A DNA stretch of 6,246 nt from Desulfobacteraceae bacterium UBA5852 (GTDB lineage: Bacteria > Desulfobacterota > Desulfobacteria > Desulfobacterales > UBA5852), in NCBI GenBank assembly GCA_002432195.1, contig DJGG01000071.1:1-6246 (forward strand), in the 5' to 3' direction. How positions within the stretch are numbered: position 1 is the stretch's first letter; every line of letters starts with the position of its first letter. Below are positions 1-6,208 of the stretch, in pieces. The translations under genes and the position numbers were made by a program. The notes under the pieces were generated by a model that was not told the origin of the DNA, made no database searches, and saw only the letters and a list, made by a program, of their open reading frames with translations.

Positions 1-949
1 CCCCCCGCGCCCCCCGCCGCGCCAGCTCCAGGGCGTACGCCCGCCCCAGTCCGCCCCCCGCCCCCGTCACGATCGCCACCCGACCGTCGAAACGGATGCT
101 CTCCGCCGGCACGGGGCCCCACTCGAAGACCCCCCGGTCGATGACCGTGTCCCCCGTGCGGGTGTTCACCACGCGCCACAGGGCGCGCCCCGGACCCGCC
201 TTCCAGATGAGGGTGCGGATGGCGTCCCCGGGGTAGAGGGGCCGGGAGAAGCGGCAGTCCATGCGCCGCACCAGCTCCGGGGCACCCGGCACCAGGCTTT
301 TGATCAGGGCCCGGCCGGCGTAGCCGTGGGTGCACAGGCCGTGCATGATGGGCTTCTCGAAACCCGCCAGGCGGGCGAATTCCTGGTCCACATGGAGGGC
401 GAAGACATCGCCGGAAAGCCGGTAGATCAAGGGCTGGTTGGCGGCGGGCCGGTCCTCCACGGTGAAATCCGGCTCCCGGTCGGGCATCTCCAGGTCCTGC
501 CGGGGGGCGTTGGCGCCCCCGAAGCCCCCGTCCCGGCGGGAGAAAACCGTGACCTGGCTGGTGAAGAGTTTCTGGCCGTTGGCGTGCCAGGTGACGCTCT
601 CCCCGACAACCAGGGCGCCCTTGTCGGCCCCCTTGTCGTAGATGCCCCGGATCTTGCCGCTGGTGGTGAGGGTTCCCTCCGGGGGGATGGGGTTGTGGAA
701 GATCAGGCGCTGTTCCCCGTGGAGGATCCCGGCGAGGTTGACGTTGGATTCGGCCCCGAAGACCGACAGAATGTCGAAGATCGCCGCGATGGAGAAGGTC
801 GGCAGGACCTTCAGGTCCTTCTCGTAGCAGTACTCCAGGTCGTCGAAGCCGGCCCCCACCCCCAGGGCATAGAGCACCGGGTCTTTCCAGGTATAGGTTT
901 TGGTATACGGGCCCAGGGGCTTGCCGATCACATCCAGGTTGAGTGCCAT
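1..949 (-). CDS. Enoyl-CoA hydratase 2 (MaoC-type double hotdog) fused to SDR dehydrogenase, 3' end off window
   Basis: The 316 visible residues start at ATG 949-947 and run off the left edge without a stop. Residues 1-145 resemble the N-terminal hotdog half of the hydratase 2 domain of peroxisomal multifunctional enzyme 2 (YALGVGA at 27-33, LHGEQ at 76-80, GGFGG at 141-145). Residues 160-280 form the second, catalytic hotdog: YRLSGD then LH-D, with Asp181 and His186 at the catalytic positions and PIMHGLCTHG at 200-209. From about residue 285 a short-chain dehydrogenase begins with FDGRVAIVTGAGGGLGRAYA; the nucleotide-binding TGxxxGxG is at 295-302. The family hydrates trans-2-enoyl-CoA to (3R)-hydroxyacyl-CoA, which the SDR part would then oxidise with NAD(P)+. 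This role is inferred by homology; the protein looks cytosolic, with no signal peptide. The order hydratase-SDR is opposite to that of MFE-2. The usual D-x-N-P-L-H reads D-V-F-A-L-H here. The total length and any further domain (such as SCP2) are unseen. A hydratase-type role is well supported; substrate is unknown. Confidence 0.9.
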   Translation of the reverse strand, partial: MALNLDVIGKPLGPYTKTYTWKDPVLYALGVGAGFDDLEYCYEKDLKVLPTFSIAAIFDILSVFGAESNVNLAGILHGEQRLIFHNPIPPEGTLTTSGKIRGIYDKGADKGALVVGESVTWHANGQKLFTSQVTVFSRRDGGFGGANAPRQDLEMPDREPDFTVEDRPAANQPLIYRLSGDVFALHVDQEFARLAGFEKPIMHGLCTHGYAGRALIKSLVPGAPELVRRMDCRFSRPLYPGDAIRTLIWKAGPGRALWRVVNTRTGDTVIDRGVFEWGPVPAESIRFDGRVAIVTGAGGGLGRAYALELARRGARG

Positions 950-955
950 GTGCTG

Positions 956-961
956 CCCTCC
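956..961 (-). promoter_or_regulatory. Ribosome binding site of the hydratase-SDR gene
   Basis: On the minus strand GGAGGG lies 6 nt before ATG 949. It is the clearest Shine-Dalgarno sequence in the window and fixes this start. The reading frame stays open upstream as far as the repressor's stop codon, but no other ATG occurs there. Confidence 0.8.
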
Positions 962-981
962 GTCGGCCGGCGGTCCCGGCT

Positions 982-1007
982 CCGCGCCCGCGAAAGGGCG
1001 GGCGCGG
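982..1007 (-). other. GC-rich hairpin between the repressor and hydratase genes
   Basis: A perfect 9-bp inverted repeat (CCGCGCCCG at 982-990 and CGGGCGCGG at 999-1007) encloses an 8-nt loop in the 123-nt gap. It sits 65 nt downstream of the tetR stop and 21 nt before the hydratase RBS (956-961). There is no T-run after it on either strand, so it is not a standard intrinsic terminator. It could slow transcription, protect an mRNA end, or be a by-product of high GC. The rest of the gap holds G/C runs (1041-1057) and no promoter I can recognise. Confidence 0.4.
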
Positions 1008-1072
1008 TCGCTGGGCCACCGATGGGTGCGGGCCGGCGCGGGGGACCCCCTTGGGGGAATCCGCCGCCGCGG

Positions 1073-1732
1073 TCAATCGCCGGGGGCGCCGGGGAGCGTC
1101 TCCGGGTCGTGGGCCGAGGTGAACGCCGGCACCAGGATGAATTTGAGCGTTTCCTTCACCACGGCCTCGTAGGCCGCGGGGTCGATCCCCAGCATGGGGC
1201 GGAAAAAGGCCTGCCCGGAGATGAAATTGAGCGCGGCGTTCCAGAGGGCCAGGATCCGGGCCCGGGCCTGGACCGACACGTGCTCCCGGTCCGCGGCCAG
1301 CCCCATGGCCACGGCGATGTTGCCGATGTACTTGTCCATGTTGATGTCCAGCAGGACGTTGTGCTCGGACGTGCGGAAGTAGGCCAGGAGAATGAGATGG
1401 GCCACTTCGGGGTGGCCGAAGAGGTAGTCGCACATCACGTCGATGGCGATTTCCAGACGGGTCCTGAGGGAAGCCCCCCGGCAGCGCTGCTCGATCTGCC
1501 GGAACTGCCCCAGGATCTCCTCGTTGATGGCCGCGATGACCCCCTCGTAGAGATCGCGCTTCTCCCCCCAGTGGTAGTAGAGGGTGGAGATGTCGATGCC
1601 CACCGTCCGGGCGATGAGGCGCGTGGTGGTCTCGGTGTACCCGCGCTCACCGAAAAGGCGCCGGGCCGCGGCCAGGATCCGGGCCTTCATGGAATCGGGG
1701 TTCTGAAGGGCTTTTTCCAGGCGGGAGGCCAT
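1073..1732 (-). CDS. TetR/AcrR-family transcriptional repressor
   Basis: A 219-residue protein of normal TetR size when started at ATG 1732. Residues 13-61 form the DNA-binding domain: helix 1 with KARILAAARRLFGERGY (16-32), then the helix-turn-helix with TTTRLIARTVGIDISTLYYHW (36-55) followed by the family's G-E-K-R-D-L. The remainder is a helical ligand-binding and dimerisation domain of the usual poorly conserved type; the inducer cannot be read from it. The frame extends upstream to a TTG at 1822 (249 residues), but this would add 30 residues with no family resemblance, and the predicted transcription start lies inside that extension. ATG 1732 has GGGGAG 9 nt upstream and is preferred; ATG 1690 is a less likely alternative. 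The gene follows the efflux operon in the same direction, so it most likely controls that pump, and perhaps itself through the palindrome at 1794-1809. Control of the downstream fatty-acid enzyme is also possible. Regulatory targets are inferred. Confidence 0.92.
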   Translation of the reverse strand: MASRLEKALQNPDSMKARILAAARRLFGERGYTETTTRLIARTVGIDISTLYYHWGEKRDLYEGVIAAINEEILGQFRQIEQRCRGASLRTRLEIAIDVMCDYLFGHPEVAHLILLAYFRTSEHNVLLDINMDKYIGNIAVAMGLAADREHVSVQARARILALWNAALNFISGQAFFRPMLGIDPAAYEAVVKETLKFILVPAFTSAHDPETLPGAPGD

Positions 1733-1741
1733 GTGCGCCGA

Positions 1742-1747
1742 CTCCCC
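1742..1747 (-). promoter_or_regulatory. Ribosome binding site supporting the tetR start
   Basis: On the minus strand GGGGAG lies 9 nt before ATG 1732. It favours this start over the upstream TTG at 1822 and the ATG at 1798, neither of which has a usable leader downstream of the predicted promoter. Confidence 0.6.
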
Positions 1748-1793
1748 GAACAACCGCGCAGAGGGGCGGGTAACCGGTGTTCCAGCGAGCGCT

Positions 1794-1809
1794 TCCATCA
1801 ATTGATGGA
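1794..1809. promoter_or_regulatory. Candidate TetR operator: perfect 16-bp palindrome
   Basis: TCCATCAATTGATGGA is a perfect inverted repeat with no spacer, centred at 1801.5. It is AT-richer than its surroundings and overlaps the transcription start predicted from the leftward promoter at 1812-1841. TetR-family dimers commonly bind palindromes of this size at their own promoters, so an autoregulatory operator is a reasonable inference. I saw no second copy in the window; the 38 nt available upstream of the adaptor gene do not contain one. Confidence 0.6.
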
Positions 1810-1811
1810 GA

Positions 1812-1841
1812 GTTCTAACCAATATGTGAGGGGCCTGTCAA
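1812..1841 (-). promoter_or_regulatory. Candidate sigma70-type promoter for tetR
   Basis: On the minus strand a consensus -35 box TTGACA (1841-1836) is followed after 18 nt by TAGAAC (1817-1812), a 4-of-6 match to the -10 consensus. Transcription would begin near 1805, giving a leader of about 73 nt before ATG 1732. The stretch is conspicuously less GC-rich than flanking DNA. The strong -35 box is the main support; the -10 is mediocre. Confidence 0.55.
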
Positions 1842-1876
1842 GCCCTAAATCGGGCTCCCACGATCCTTCGCGGGAG
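1841..1876 (-). terminator. Tandem hairpins after the RND gene, possible weak terminator
   Basis: Reading leftwards, 41 nt after the permease stop codon, CTCCC-G-CGA / TCG-T-GGGAG (1876-1855) can form a 9-bp stem with one G-U pair and an AGGA loop. A second stem, AGCCC/GGGCT with a 6-nt loop (1856-1841), follows at once and reaches the tetR -35 box. The placement between the efflux operon and the repressor promoter fits a transcription end, but neither stem is followed by a T-run, so intrinsic termination is doubtful. A Rho-dependent or leaky end is equally possible. Confidence 0.35.
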
Positions 1877-1917
1877 GCTGCCCGGGAGCGTGTCGTCAGG
1901 GGGCGGCGGCGGCCGTC

Positions 1918-4900
1918 TCAGGCCGCGGCATTCTCGGCGGGGGCGCCGGGGGAGGCCGCGGCTTTTGCGGCGGCCGCCGGCCGGGAGTGGTCCCGGGCCA
2001 CGAGCATGTAAATGGAGGGGATCACGAAGAGGGTGAAGAGGGTTCCCACGGCCATGCCCCCCACGAGCACCAGGCCGATGGAATTGCGGGCCGCGGCCCC
2101 GGGGCCGGTTACCAGGGTCAGGGGAAAGTGCCCGGCGATGGTGGCGCCGCTGGTCATCAGGATGGGGCGCAGGCGGGTCATGGCCGCCGCGTGCACGGCG
2201 GCGCGCTTGGATTGGCCTTCCTCCTGGAGCTTGTTGGCGAACTCCACGACGAGAATGCCGTTCTTGGCCACCAGCCCCACGAGGGTCACCAGCCCCACCT
2301 GGGAGTAGATGTTGAGGGTGGTGGTCCACCCCTGGGTCCAGAAAGGGGTGTTGGGGTCGGGAATCTTCAGGAAGGTGAAGATCAGGGCCCCGAACATGGC
2401 CAGGGGCACGGAGCCGGCCAGGATCACGAAGGGATCGCGGAAGCTGTTGAACTGTGCCGCCAGCACCAGGAAGATCAGGGTCACGGCCAGCCCGAATGCC
2501 GGCAGGAACTTGTTGCCCTCGGTGCGCAGCTGGCGCGATTCCCCGGTGTAGTCCAGCACGTACCCCTGGGGCAGGATTTTGGCGGCCTCGGCCTCCAGGA
2601 AGCGCAGGGCCTCGTCCAGGGGGCGCAGGGACACCCCGCTGATGGTCACGGCGTTCAACTGCTGGAAACGGTTGAGGGATCGGGGCACGGTGGAGTTGGC
2701 GATGGTGGCGAAGGTGCTCAGCGGCACCAGCTGACCCTGGGGGCCGGTGACGTAGATGCTTTGCAGCTGATAGGGGTTGAGGCGGTCCGCGCGCTTGATC
2801 TGGGGGATGACCTTGTAGCTCCGGCCGGCGATGTTGAAGCGGTTGACGTAGTTGCCCCCCAGCATGGCGCCGATGTCCGCCCCCACCTGCTGGAGGTTCA
2901 GGCCCATGTCGGCCACCTTGTCCCGGTCGATGACGATTTCCGATTGGGGCTGGTCGATCTTCACGTCGATCAGTGGCGGGAAGGCGAACCTGCCGCTTTG
3001 CAGGGCCGCTACTTGGATCTGCTGGGCGAACTCCAGGATCTCGCTGGTCTTCGCCGTGGAGGCCAGGACAAACTCGACGGGGAACTGGCCGCCTCCGGGA
3101 AGCGCCGGCGGCGTCACGGGGAACATGCGGATCCCCGGGATGGCCCCCAGCTTGGTCTGCACTTCCGGAAGGATCTGGAATACCGTGCGCTCGCGGACGT
3201 CCCAGGGGGCCAGCGACATGCCCCCGAAACCGGAGTCGGGAAAGGTCACCTGAAAGGTGAAATCGGCTTCCGGCACGCTCAGGAGGGCCTCGTTGGCCGC
3301 GGCGGCGTACCGGCTGGTCTGGTCCAGGGTGGAGTTGGCGGCCGCGTCCAGGATGCCGAAGATCACCCCCTGATCCTCGGTGGGAGCCAGTTCCACGGGG
3401 GACATGCGATACATGGGAATGGTGAGCAGGCTCACCACGCCCCATACCAGGTAGACCGCCGGCCGGGTGTTGAGGGTGCCCGCCAGCAGTCGGCCGTAGA
3501 AGGCCCGCAGCCGCCGGAAATCACGGTTGATCTTGCCGGCGAAGCCCCGTTCGGAAAGCCCGGGGGTGAGGAGCCTGGAGGACATCATGGGGGAGAGCGT
3601 CAGGGCCACCACGCCCGAAATGGTCACCGCGCCGGCGAGCGTCAGGGCGAACTCCCGGAAGAGCGTCCCCGTGAGGCCTCCCTGGAGCCCGATGGGGGCG
3701 TAGACCGCCGCCAGGGTGATGGTCATGGCGATCACGGGCCCCACCAGCTCCCGAGCCCCGGTCAGCGCCGCCTGAAGGGGCGTGCGGCCCGCGCTCAGGT
3801 GCCGCTCCACGTTCTCCACCACCACGATGGCGTCGTCCACCACCAGCCCCACGGAGAGCACGATGGCCAGCAGGGTCAGCAGGTTGATGGTGAACCCGAA
3901 GACCTGCATCAGGAACACCGCCCCGATGAGGGACAGGGGGATGGCCACCACCGGCACCAGCACCGAGCGCAGGGAGCCCATGAAAAGGTAGATGATCACC
4001 ACCACGATCAGCAGGGTCTCGGAGAGGGTCTTGACCACCTCCCGGATGGCGTTGTCGATGTAGCGGGTGGCATCGTAGGCCACCAGGGCTTCCAGGCCGC
4101 TGGGCAGCCCCCGCTGGATGGCCTCCATTTCGGCGCGCACCCGGCGGATCACGTCCAGGGAGTTGGCGTTGGGCAGGGGGAAGATCCCCATGAAAACCGC
4201 CGTCTGCCCCGAGAAGCGCACTTCCGTGTCGTAGTCCTCGGCCCCCAGGACCACGTCGGCGACGTCCGCCAGGCGCACGATGGCGTCGTTTGCCTGGCGC
4301 ACCACCAGCTGCTTGAACTCCTCCACGGAGCTCAGATCCGTGTTGGCCGTAAGATTCACCTGCACGAGCAACCCCTTGGTGCGTCCCACGGCGGACAGGA
4401 AGTTGTTGGCCGCCAGGGCCTCGCGCACTTGGACCGGGCTGATGTTGAAGGCCGCCAGACGTTCGGGCTTCAGCCAGACGCGCATGGCGAAAGTACGGGC
4501 GCCCAGGATGTCGGCCCGCTGCACCCCGGCGATGGCCGAGAGCCGCGGCTGCACGATGCGCACCAGGTAGTCGGTGATCTCGTTCTGCTCCAGGATGCCG
4601 GAGGTGAAGCTCAGGTAAGCGGAGGCGAATTCGCTGTCGGCCGACTCCACGTTGATCACCGGCACCTCGGCCTCCGGGGGCAGATCGCCGCGCACCTGGT
4701 TGACCTTGGCGCTGATCTCCGCCAGGGCCTTGATGGGATCGTAGTTGAGCTGCAACCGGACCTTGATGGTGGACAGTCCCTGGGTGCTCTGGGACTGGAT
4801 GTAGTCGATGCCGTCGGCGGCGGCGATGGACCGCTCCAAGGGCGTGGTGATGAATCCCCGCACCAGGTCGGCGCTGGCCCCCACGTAAACCGTGGTGACG

Positions 4901-5037
4901 CTCACGGCGGCGTTGTCGCTGCGGGGGTACTGGCGCACGTTGAGGCCGCGCACGGCCTGCAGGCCCGCGAGGACGATCAGCAGGTTGACCACCAGGGCCA
5001 GGACCGGGCGTCGGATGAAGGGGTCGGTGATGGACAT
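1918..5037 (-). CDS. RND multidrug efflux permease, HAE-1 (AcrB/MexI-like) type
   Basis: A full-length 1039-residue inner-membrane proton/drug antiporter; the family norm is about 1030-1050. It starts MSITDPFIRRPVLA, typical of the family, with TM1 at about 12-29. A periplasmic porter half (30-335) is followed by TM2-TM6 (338-485), TM7 (about 527-541), a second periplasmic half (545-845) and TM8-TM12 (847-1013). The proton relay is complete: GLVVDDAIVVVENVERH holds Asp401 and Asp402 in TM4, GLVAKNGILVVEFAN holds Lys925 in TM10, and TRLRPILMTS holds Arg955 and Thr962, matching AcrB D407, D408, K940, R971 and T978. The loop between TM9 and TM10 (890-909, with Trp900 and Trp904) is longer than in AcrB. 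The C-terminal tail (1020-1039) is Ala-rich low-complexity sequence. With the adaptor encoded 40 nt upstream and a TolC-like channel it would form a tripartite pump. The HAE-1 sequence type points to organic compounds rather than metals; the actual substrates are unknown. No clear Shine-Dalgarno precedes the ATG. No frameshift or missing motif was seen. Confidence 0.97.
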   Translation of the reverse strand: MSITDPFIRRPVLALVVNLLIVLAGLQAVRGLNVRQYPRSDNAAVSVTTVYVGASADLVRGFITTPLERSIAAADGIDYIQSQSTQGLSTIKVRLQLNYDPIKALAEISAKVNQVRGDLPPEAEVPVINVESADSEFASAYLSFTSGILEQNEITDYLVRIVQPRLSAIAGVQRADILGARTFAMRVWLKPERLAAFNISPVQVREALAANNFLSAVGRTKGLLVQVNLTANTDLSSVEEFKQLVVRQANDAIVRLADVADVVLGAEDYDTEVRFSGQTAVFMGIFPLPNANSLDVIRRVRAEMEAIQRGLPSGLEALVAYDATRYIDNAIREVVKTLSETLLIVVVIIYLFMGSLRSVLVPVVAIPLSLIGAVFLMQVFGFTINLLTLLAIVLSVGLVVDDAIVVVENVERHLSAGRTPLQAALTGARELVGPVIAMTITLAAVYAPIGLQGGLTGTLFREFALTLAGAVTISGVVALTLSPMMSSRLLTPGLSERGFAGKINRDFRRLRAFYGRLLAGTLNTRPAVYLVWGVVSLLTIPMYRMSPVELAPTEDQGVIFGILDAAANSTLDQTSRYAAAANEALLSVPEADFTFQVTFPDSGFGGMSLAPWDVRERTVFQILPEVQTKLGAIPGIRMFPVTPPALPGGGQFPVEFVLASTAKTSEILEFAQQIQVAALQSGRFAFPPLIDVKIDQPQSEIVIDRDKVADMGLNLQQVGADIGAMLGGNYVNRFNIAGRSYKVIPQIKRADRLNPYQLQSIYVTGPQGQLVPLSTFATIANSTVPRSLNRFQQLNAVTISGVSLRPLDEALRFLEAEAAKILPQGYVLDYTGESRQLRTEGNKFLPAFGLAVTLIFLVLAAQFNSFRDPFVILAGSVPLAMFGALIFTFLKIPDPNTPFWTQGWTTTLNIYSQVGLVTLVGLVAKNGILVVEFANKLQEEGQSKRAAVHAAAMTRLRPILMTSGATIAGHFPLTLVTGPGAAARNSIGLVLVGGMAVGTLFTLFVIPSIYMLVARDHSRPAAAAKAAASPGAPAENAAA

Positions 5038-5055
5038 GGCTGGGAAGGTTCCGCG

Positions 5056-5077
5056 GCGCCGGGTAGCCCGCCGGCGG
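5056..5077 (-). other. Hairpin in the adaptor-permease spacer
   Basis: The 40-nt spacer (5038-5077) can form a 6-bp stem on the minus strand, CGCCGG (5076-5071) with CCGGCG (5062-5057), loop 8 nt. It lies immediately after the adaptor's TGA. The permease start at 5037 has only a GGAA about 15 nt upstream and no real Shine-Dalgarno. The stem may modulate the ratio of the two proteins or have no role. Confidence 0.3.
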
Positions 5078-6208
5078 TCAGCTGTCGGCCGGCTGGGGGG
5101 TGAGGGTGAACTCGGGGCTCAGGGTATTGTCCACCACTACGGTCTGGCCGTTACGCAGCTTGAAGACCCCGGTGCTCACCACCCGGTCCCCCTCCCGGAT
5201 CCCCGAAAGGACGGCCACGAAATCCCCGCGCTTCTCCCCCAGGCGCACGAATTGCTGCCGCACCACGGTGACCGGCTGGCCGGTTTTCGCGTCCGTGGAG
5301 GCCTCCAGCACGAAGACCGAGTCGCTGTAGGGGGCGTAAAGCACGGCCGTGGCCGGCATCGCCAGGACCGGGGTGGCCTGGGGCAGCACTACGGCCACGT
5401 TCACGAACATGCCCGGGTGGAGCCGCTCGTCGGGGTTGGCCACCGTGGCCTGGACCCGGAGGTTGCGCGTGGCGGCGTCCACCAGGGGGTTGATGGCCGT
5501 GATGCGCCCTTCCATCTCGCCGGTGCCGAGGCCGTCGGTGCCGATGCGCACCCGGAGGTCCGGCGCAAGGGCGCCCAGCTGCTGCTGGGGCAGCAGGAAG
5601 TTGACGAAGATGGGGTCCAGGGATTGGAGGGAGACGATGGGCTCTCCCTCGTTGATGATCTGCCCCAGGTTCACCAGGCGGATGCCCAGGCGGCCGGCAA
5701 AGGGCGCCCGGATGGTTTTCTTGGCGATCACCGCCCGCACATTGTCCACCTGGGCCGCGGCCTGCTTGTACTGGGCCTCGAAGTTGTCGTACTCCGACCG
5801 GGAAATGGTGTGGGTGGCCAGGAGCTTGGCGCCGCGTTCCAGGTTGGTGCGGGCGAGCTCCGCCGTGGCCTCGGCTGCGCGGAGCTGGGCCACCTCGGAG
5901 GACGTGTCCTGCTGCACCAGCAGGTCGCCTGCGACCACGCGGCTGCCCGGCTCGAAGGCGATGGCCACGATCTTGCCGCTCAGCTCGGCGGTGACCGTGA
6001 CCCCTTGCACGGCCTCCAGGCTGCCCACGGCGGTAATCAGGGTTTCCCACTGGTCGGCCCGCACTTCGGCGGTGGTGACGGTTTCGGGAGGTGGCGTGAA
6101 CTGGCTGCCCTGGGCGATCATGCGGCCGATCTGCAGCCCCTTGATGCCCCCCAAGGCCCCCACCAGGAGCAGCAAACCCAGAACCGTGAAGAAGATGCGC
6201 TTTTTCAT
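5078..6208 (-). CDS. RND efflux periplasmic adaptor (membrane fusion protein, HlyD/AcrA family)
   Basis: A 376-residue adaptor that bridges the permease and an outer-membrane channel. MKKR followed by a hydrophobic segment (5-23) gives an N-terminal membrane anchor or uncleaved signal; no lipobox cysteine is present, so unlike AcrA it is probably not a lipoprotein. Domains in order: first lipoyl half-motif (about 62-100, AELSGKIVAIAFEPGSRVVA), alpha-helical hairpin (101-165), second lipoyl half (166-195, IRAPFAGRLGIRLVNLGQII), beta-barrel (196-280) and membrane-proximal domain (281-360). The hairpin tip carries R125-x3-L129-x6-S136, the RLS motif that adaptors use to contact the TolC-type channel tip. 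The short hairpin is typical of MexH/VexG-like adaptors. It is the first gene of the efflux operon visible here; the permease follows after 40 nt. Only a weak AGG lies about 10 nt before ATG 6208, but the MKKR start followed by a membrane segment is convincing. The 38 nt upstream (6209-6246) show no recognisable promoter. Confidence 0.95.
   Translation of the reverse strand: MKKRIFFTVLGLLLLVGALGGIKGLQIGRMIAQGSQFTPPPETVTTAEVRADQWETLITAVGSLEAVQGVTVTAELSGKIVAIAFEPGSRVVAGDLLVQQDTSSEVAQLRAAEATAELARTNLERGAKLLATHTISRSEYDNFEAQYKQAAAQVDNVRAVIAKKTIRAPFAGRLGIRLVNLGQIINEGEPIVSLQSLDPIFVNFLLPQQQLGALAPDLRVRIGTDGLGTGEMEGRITAINPLVDAATRNLRVQATVANPDERLHPGMFVNVAVVLPQATPVLAMPATAVLYAPYSDSVFVLEASTDAKTGQPVTVVRQQFVRLGEKRGDFVAVLSGIREGDRVVSTGVFKLRNGQTVVVDNTLSPEFTLTPQPADS

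Noticed and set aside
1041..1057. G5-A-C5-TT-G5 run as a terminator or repeat element
   Set aside because: The possible loops are too small (1-2 nt) and no T-run follows. It looks like homopolymer composition in GC-rich DNA.
950..1072. N-terminal extension of the hydratase-SDR protein
   Set aside because: The frame has no stop back to the tetR TGA at 1073, but the stretch has no other ATG and encodes Pro/Arg/Ala-rich sequence. The strong GGAGGG before ATG 949 fixes the start.
326..2011. A 561-codon open frame on the plus strand across the hydratase, tetR and intergenic DNA
   Set aside because: It is in register with both minus-strand genes and shows only shadow composition. It spans unrelated genes and the promoter region, and has no family resemblance.
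1838..3445. A 535-codon minus-strand frame overlapping the permease
   Set aside because: It is an out-of-frame reading of the permease gene, Pro/Arg/Gly-rich, contradicted by the conserved motifs in the true frame.
1987..5103. A 1038-codon open frame on the plus strand opposite the RND permease gene
   Set aside because: It is exactly in register with the permease codons, so its stops could only come from TTA, CTA or TCA codons, which this GC-rich gene avoids. Its translation is Gly/His/Gln/Asp-rich with no recognisable domain, while the minus strand encodes an intact RND protein.
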